The position numbers and the translations under genes were made by a program. The notes under the pieces are model-generated. The model searched no databases, was not told the origin of the DNA, and saw nothing but the letters and a program-made list of their open reading frames with translations. Below, piece by piece: positions 61,011 to 64,000 of a stretch of DNA of 64,000 bases. Position 1 is the first letter of the stretch. Each line of letters starts with the position of its first letter. The stretch comes from Dyadobacter sp. CY323 (lineage in GTDB: Bacteria; Bacteroidota; Bacteroidia; Cytophagales; Spirosomataceae), in contig NZ_JAJUXH010000013.1 in the NCBI RefSeq assembly GCF_021390245.1, positions 124,001 to 188,000 of the forward strand. The letters run 5' to 3'.

Positions 61011-63059
61011 TTATTTCACAACCGGAAACGCCACAATCCGCACTTTCGTAAACCCATAAGGAACCAACGTGATCTTCTCCACCGTCGGACTCACTTCCCC
61101 TTTATAAATCCCTTCCCGATCCGTCACCGGCTGCCTGGCCACACCATCCACAACCTTCCAATTCGGTATTTTCTTGGCAGAAGCGGTAATTTCAATCGGC
61201 GCGTGGGCCAGGTTCCAGACGAAATTTTCTGAAACCGGCTTCACTACATTCACCTTCAAGTGAGTTGTTGGTTCTTTGATAATGTCCTGTAAAAGCCCAT
61301 AATTCCAGTCCGATTTTGGAAATACATTAAAATATTCACCTTCCTCCTTTTGCGTTTCCTTTTCCCATTTTTCTTCCAATTTCAATGCATACACCAGCGG
61401 TCCACGTTCGATAGATCTTGAATTTTTGCCCCAATTGGAAGTCGAAACTTCCATGGGCAAATGCAGATCCAGCTTATCGCCACTTTTCCAAACTCTCTGA
61501 ATGGTGATGACCTGACCGCCTTTTTCTCTCTGCAACTCCTTTCCATTTAACGAAACAACCGCCTCTTTGCACCATGACGGAATTCTCAGCTGCAATGGAA
61601 ATGACACATCTTTCCCAGCATGAAGCTCAAAATGGATCTGATCTTCAAACGGATAGTTTGTTTTTTCATTAATCGTCACCTCCGTCCCGGCCGCTCCAAC
61701 CTTCGCCTTAATCTCATTCGGACTATATTCCAGAGCTGCTAAACCTTTGTCCGGAGTGCCATACCACAAATGGCTCGCGAACTTCGTCCAACTCTGGTGC
61801 ATATTCGCCAGGCAGCACGTGTACCCACTTCGCATCCCGAGCACATTGTTCATTTCCCGGTCAAATGGCAGTGAAAAATCAAAAACGCCCCGACTAATCT
61901 GCACCTGATTGGCAATTTGAAAATATTGTTTTGCATTGTAATCGTCCGTCGTCTGAGTTGGTAATGCATTGAAGGTCATTCGTTCCAGCGCATCCATATA
62001 ATATGTATCCCCGGTAATGGCGATGATTTCTTCCAGCGAATACATCGCCTCAGCAATCGCGCAGAGTTCCACACCCTGCGTCGGTGCGTTACCATGCAAA
62101 TCCTCATCGCCCGAGAAAATCCCCATTGGCAAACCATGCAAATTCATCAGGTCGGTGAATCCTGTTTTGAGGTATTTCAGATACTTTTCATCCTTCGTTC
62201 GCTGGTAATTTACCGCCGGAGATTTGAGCGCCATCCCAACGTTTACAGCATGACGTTGCATCCAATTTTCCTTATTTTGCTGGGCAGCTGCATTCATTAC
62301 CCAATCCCGGTTTCCAAGCAAATTGCTCCACGGAAATGCCTGAGATTCAATTTGCGAGGCTAGTTCCAAAAGTGATTTATCCTTTGTAATTCCATAAAGC
62401 CACTGCGCCATCATGACATTATCCGCACCCCGGGACTGTGCCCATTCCGTCCATTTTCCGAGCGGACAATTTTTCAATGCAGCAGATTGATATTTAAAAT
62501 ATTTCGTCATAAACGGAACAACCCGCTTGTCATTCGTCGCCTGGTAATATTGCTGTATCACTTTGAGCATCACCATTTTCGGCCACCAGTCTTCGCCCGA
62601 GGCACAATTATCGGGAGTGATCTGAATGTTTTTCTCGCGCTCGTCTTTGGTAATCGGCCCAAAATAGCCGGACGGACGCTGGTGGTCGATCGTCCAGTTA
62701 ATGTATTTCAAAACCTTATCCTTCATTTCCTGATCATCCAGCAAATACGCCAGCGGAACCGCGCCATCGAGCCAGTATGGCGTTTCCTCCCAGCCATCAC
62801 CTTTCCCACCCAGCCAACCGTTATCATTTTTCACTTTCGCATAAACCTCATCCAAATGCCCCGTAGTACCATTTTTCATGATCACCAGCTGATCCCGCAG
62901 CCAGCCTTTTGGAGTAATGGAGCCCAGTGGAATCAAATAGTAAGGTTGTTCCGCCTTGGCTTGCGCCGGAGCTTTTTGGCCAAATGAAAAACCGCAAAAC
63001 ACACTTAACAAAACAATCAGTGAAGCAAGATTTTTGGTCAAATTGGGTTGGCTATGCAT
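61011..63059 (-). CDS. Exported GH127-type beta-L-arabinofuranosidase
   Basis: A 682-residue enzyme of the former DUF1680 group; signal peptide ends GFSFGQ. An all-alpha (alpha/alpha)6 barrel is indicated by IDHQRPSGYFGPITKDE and VELCAIAEAMYSLEE. In GH127 a zinc is held by Glu and three Cys: the E-L-C of GVELC and the C-C of GYTCCLANMHQSW match this, the first Cys of the CC pair being the likely nucleophile. C-terminal beta domains follow from about residue 440. It releases L-arabinofuranose from plant glycans or glycoproteins in the periplasm. The gene stands alone, ending at a REP-like hairpin. Confidence 0.88.
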   Translation of the reverse strand: MHSQPNLTKNLASLIVLLSVFCGFSFGQKAPAQAKAEQPYYLIPLGSITPKGWLRDQLVIMKNGTTGHLDEVYAKVKNDNGWLGGKGDGWEETPYWLDGAVPLAYLLDDQEMKDKVLKYINWTIDHQRPSGYFGPITKDEREKNIQITPDNCASGEDWWPKMVMLKVIQQYYQATNDKRVVPFMTKYFKYQSAALKNCPLGKWTEWAQSRGADNVMMAQWLYGITKDKSLLELASQIESQAFPWSNLLGNRDWVMNAAAQQNKENWMQRHAVNVGMALKSPAVNYQRTKDEKYLKYLKTGFTDLMNLHGLPMGIFSGDEDLHGNAPTQGVELCAIAEAMYSLEEIIAITGDTYYMDALERMTFNALPTQTTDDYNAKQYFQIANQVQISRGVFDFSLPFDREMNNVLGMRSGYTCCLANMHQSWTKFASHLWYGTPDKGLAALEYSPNEIKAKVGAAGTEVTINEKTNYPFEDQIHFELHAGKDVSFPLQLRIPSWCKEAVVSLNGKELQREKGGQVITIQRVWKSGDKLDLHLPMEVSTSNWGKNSRSIERGPLVYALKLEEKWEKETQKEEGEYFNVFPKSDWNYGLLQDIIKEPTTHLKVNVVKPVSENFVWNLAHAPIEITASAKKIPNWKVVDGVARQPVTDREGIYKGEVSPTVEKITLVPYGFTKVRIVAFPVVK

Positions 63060-63178
63060 GATTATCTGTATTAATCTTTGTCGTTTTCGTAGTAATCTCT
63101 ATCAAAAAAAGAAAGATTTTTAACAACTTTTTTTACTTGAAGCCATAATGGTTAGATTCATCGACAAAACCTGACCCA

Positions 63179-64000
63179 ATGATCCTAAAAACTCCAAAAA
63201 GCGCCTTTTTCTACCTGTGTGTGCTAATTTGTTCATCACTAATGGCTTCCTGCCGAAATGCTAAAATGTCAAAACCAAACCTGGAAGAAAGTCTGGACGC
63301 CGTTTTCAAATCCGTTCCCGATTATAGCGGCGTGTTGCTGGTTGCCGACAAAGGTGTGCCGGTTTATCATAAAGCGTTCGGATACAAGAACTTCGAGACA
63401 AAAGAGCCGCTCGCGACCACAAACATTTTTGAGGTGGCTTCCGTCTCCAAACAGTTCACGGCAATGACAATCATGCTATTATTTGAAGAAGGGAAACTGG
63501 CATTCGACGATTCGCTCAACAAATACATTCCCGACCTGCCCTACCCTGGCATCACAATCCGGCATTTGCTTAATCACACATCCGGTTTGCCTAATTATCA
63601 GGAAGTAATGGACAAATATTGGGACAAATCAAAAGTAGCTGGCAATGCAGATAACGTCGCTTATTTGATCCAGTATCATCCCGAGGCAAGATTTACGCCT
63701 GGCGCAAAATATGAGTACAGCAATACAGGTTACATGTTGCTGGCAAGCATTTTCGAGAAGGTTTCTGGAGAAGATTTTATCGATTTCTGCCGGAAACGAT
63801 TTTTCATTCCAAATCAAATGACAAAAACAGATATCCGGACATTGGAAGAAAAGAAAAACCTGAAAGATCTGGCGCTGGGACACATTTTTGTAAAAGAAAA
63901 GCAACGCTACATTCCGGCAGATTCGTTTCCGCAGTTCAATTACGCGATCTGGCTCGGTAATCGAAAAGGTCCCGGCCGCGTCAGTTCCACTTCCGGCGAT
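63179..64000 (+). CDS. Serine beta-lactamase-like hydrolase, cut by the window end
   Basis: The frame is open from the ATG at 63179 to the last base, about 274 residues, and has no stop in the window. A lipoprotein signal ends in SSLMASC (about residue 25). The class C beta-lactamase / DD-peptidase signs are SVSK (SxxK nucleophile) in FEVASVSKQFTAM and YSN in YEYSNTGYML, with HLLNHTSGLPNY between. Members are esterases or peptidases of the Beta-lactamase (PF00144) family and only rarely destroy antibiotics. It diverges from the GH127 gene across 119 bp. Confidence 0.9.
   Translation, partial: MILKTPKSAFFYLCVLICSSLMASCRNAKMSKPNLEESLDAVFKSVPDYSGVLLVADKGVPVYHKAFGYKNFETKEPLATTNIFEVASVSKQFTAMTIMLLFEEGKLAFDDSLNKYIPDLPYPGITIRHLLNHTSGLPNYQEVMDKYWDKSKVAGNADNVAYLIQYHPEARFTPGAKYEYSNTGYMLLASIFEKVSGEDFIDFCRKRFFIPNQMTKTDIRTLEEKKNLKDLALGHIFVKEKQRYIPADSFPQFNYAIWLGNRKGPGRVSSTSGD

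Overview
The window looks like chromosomal DNA from a Bacteroidota of the Cytophagales/Spirosomataceae type (Dyadobacter-like). This rests on four SusC/SusD-style or TonB-dependent outer-membrane systems, an ECF sigma/FecR pair, lipoprotein signals without strong Shine-Dalgarno sites, and -7 boxes of the TAnnTTTG type. The genus is an inference from gene style; no 16S rRNA gene is present. I see no prophage, CRISPR array or plasmid functions. The only transposase-like gene is a REP-associated one.

Layout. (1) 0.2-14.3 kb: two SusC-SusD-sulfatase units face each other tail to tail. The left unit is headed by an ECF sigma factor and a FecR anti-sigma factor, and its SusC carries an STN signalling domain. 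The right unit has neither. (2) 14.5-17.3 kb: a TonB-dependent receptor without a SusD partner, divergent from the right SusC. The shared intergenic region holds a spaced heptamer array. (3) 17.4-35.0 kb: one minus-strand run headed by SusC/SusD and an IclR regulator: two GH10 enzymes, a GH5-like enzyme, a LamG-type protein, an MFS transporter, an enolase-superfamily dehydratase, an SDR dehydrogenase, a GH2 enzyme and an RraA-fold protein. Several neighbours overlap by 4 bp. I read it as a xylan-type polysaccharide utilisation locus joined to sugar-acid catabolism. Matching AT-rich 19-bp palindromes lie upstream of susC and of the IclR gene.

(4) 35.2-42.1 kb: mixed metabolism: an SGNH esterase, a single-domain response regulator, transaldolase, a Tat-exported Gfo/Idh/MocA oxidoreductase, an Asp-box lipoprotein and a NamZ-like (DUF1343) exported protein. 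(5) 42.2-47.9 kb: a polyhydroxyalkanoate operon, phaE-phaC-alpha/beta hydrolase-phaB, with a cytochrome c oxidase subunit I gene directly behind it. (6) 48.1-53.4 kb: a five-PAS protein ending in a kinase-like helix without an ATPase domain, a phosphoesterase lipoprotein, a truncated receiver gene, a tannase-family esterase and tRNA-Arg(CCG) with a perfect terminator. (7) 53.5-60.3 kb: a Nudix hydrolase, an outer-membrane protein, glycogen branching enzyme, an M19 dipeptidase, a lipoprotein-type acetolactate decarboxylase and an exported alpha/beta hydrolase. (8) 60.3-64 kb: a REP-associated tyrosine transposase bracketed by two related 23-nt palindromes, a GH127-type beta-L-arabinofuranosidase and a serine hydrolase cut off by the window end.

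The best candidate for something new is region 3. It combines SusCD uptake, backbone hydrolysis and a dehydrogenase/dehydratase/RraA set that resembles a non-phosphorylating sugar-acid route, with a candidate shared operator. The parts are known families; the pathway assignment is my inference.
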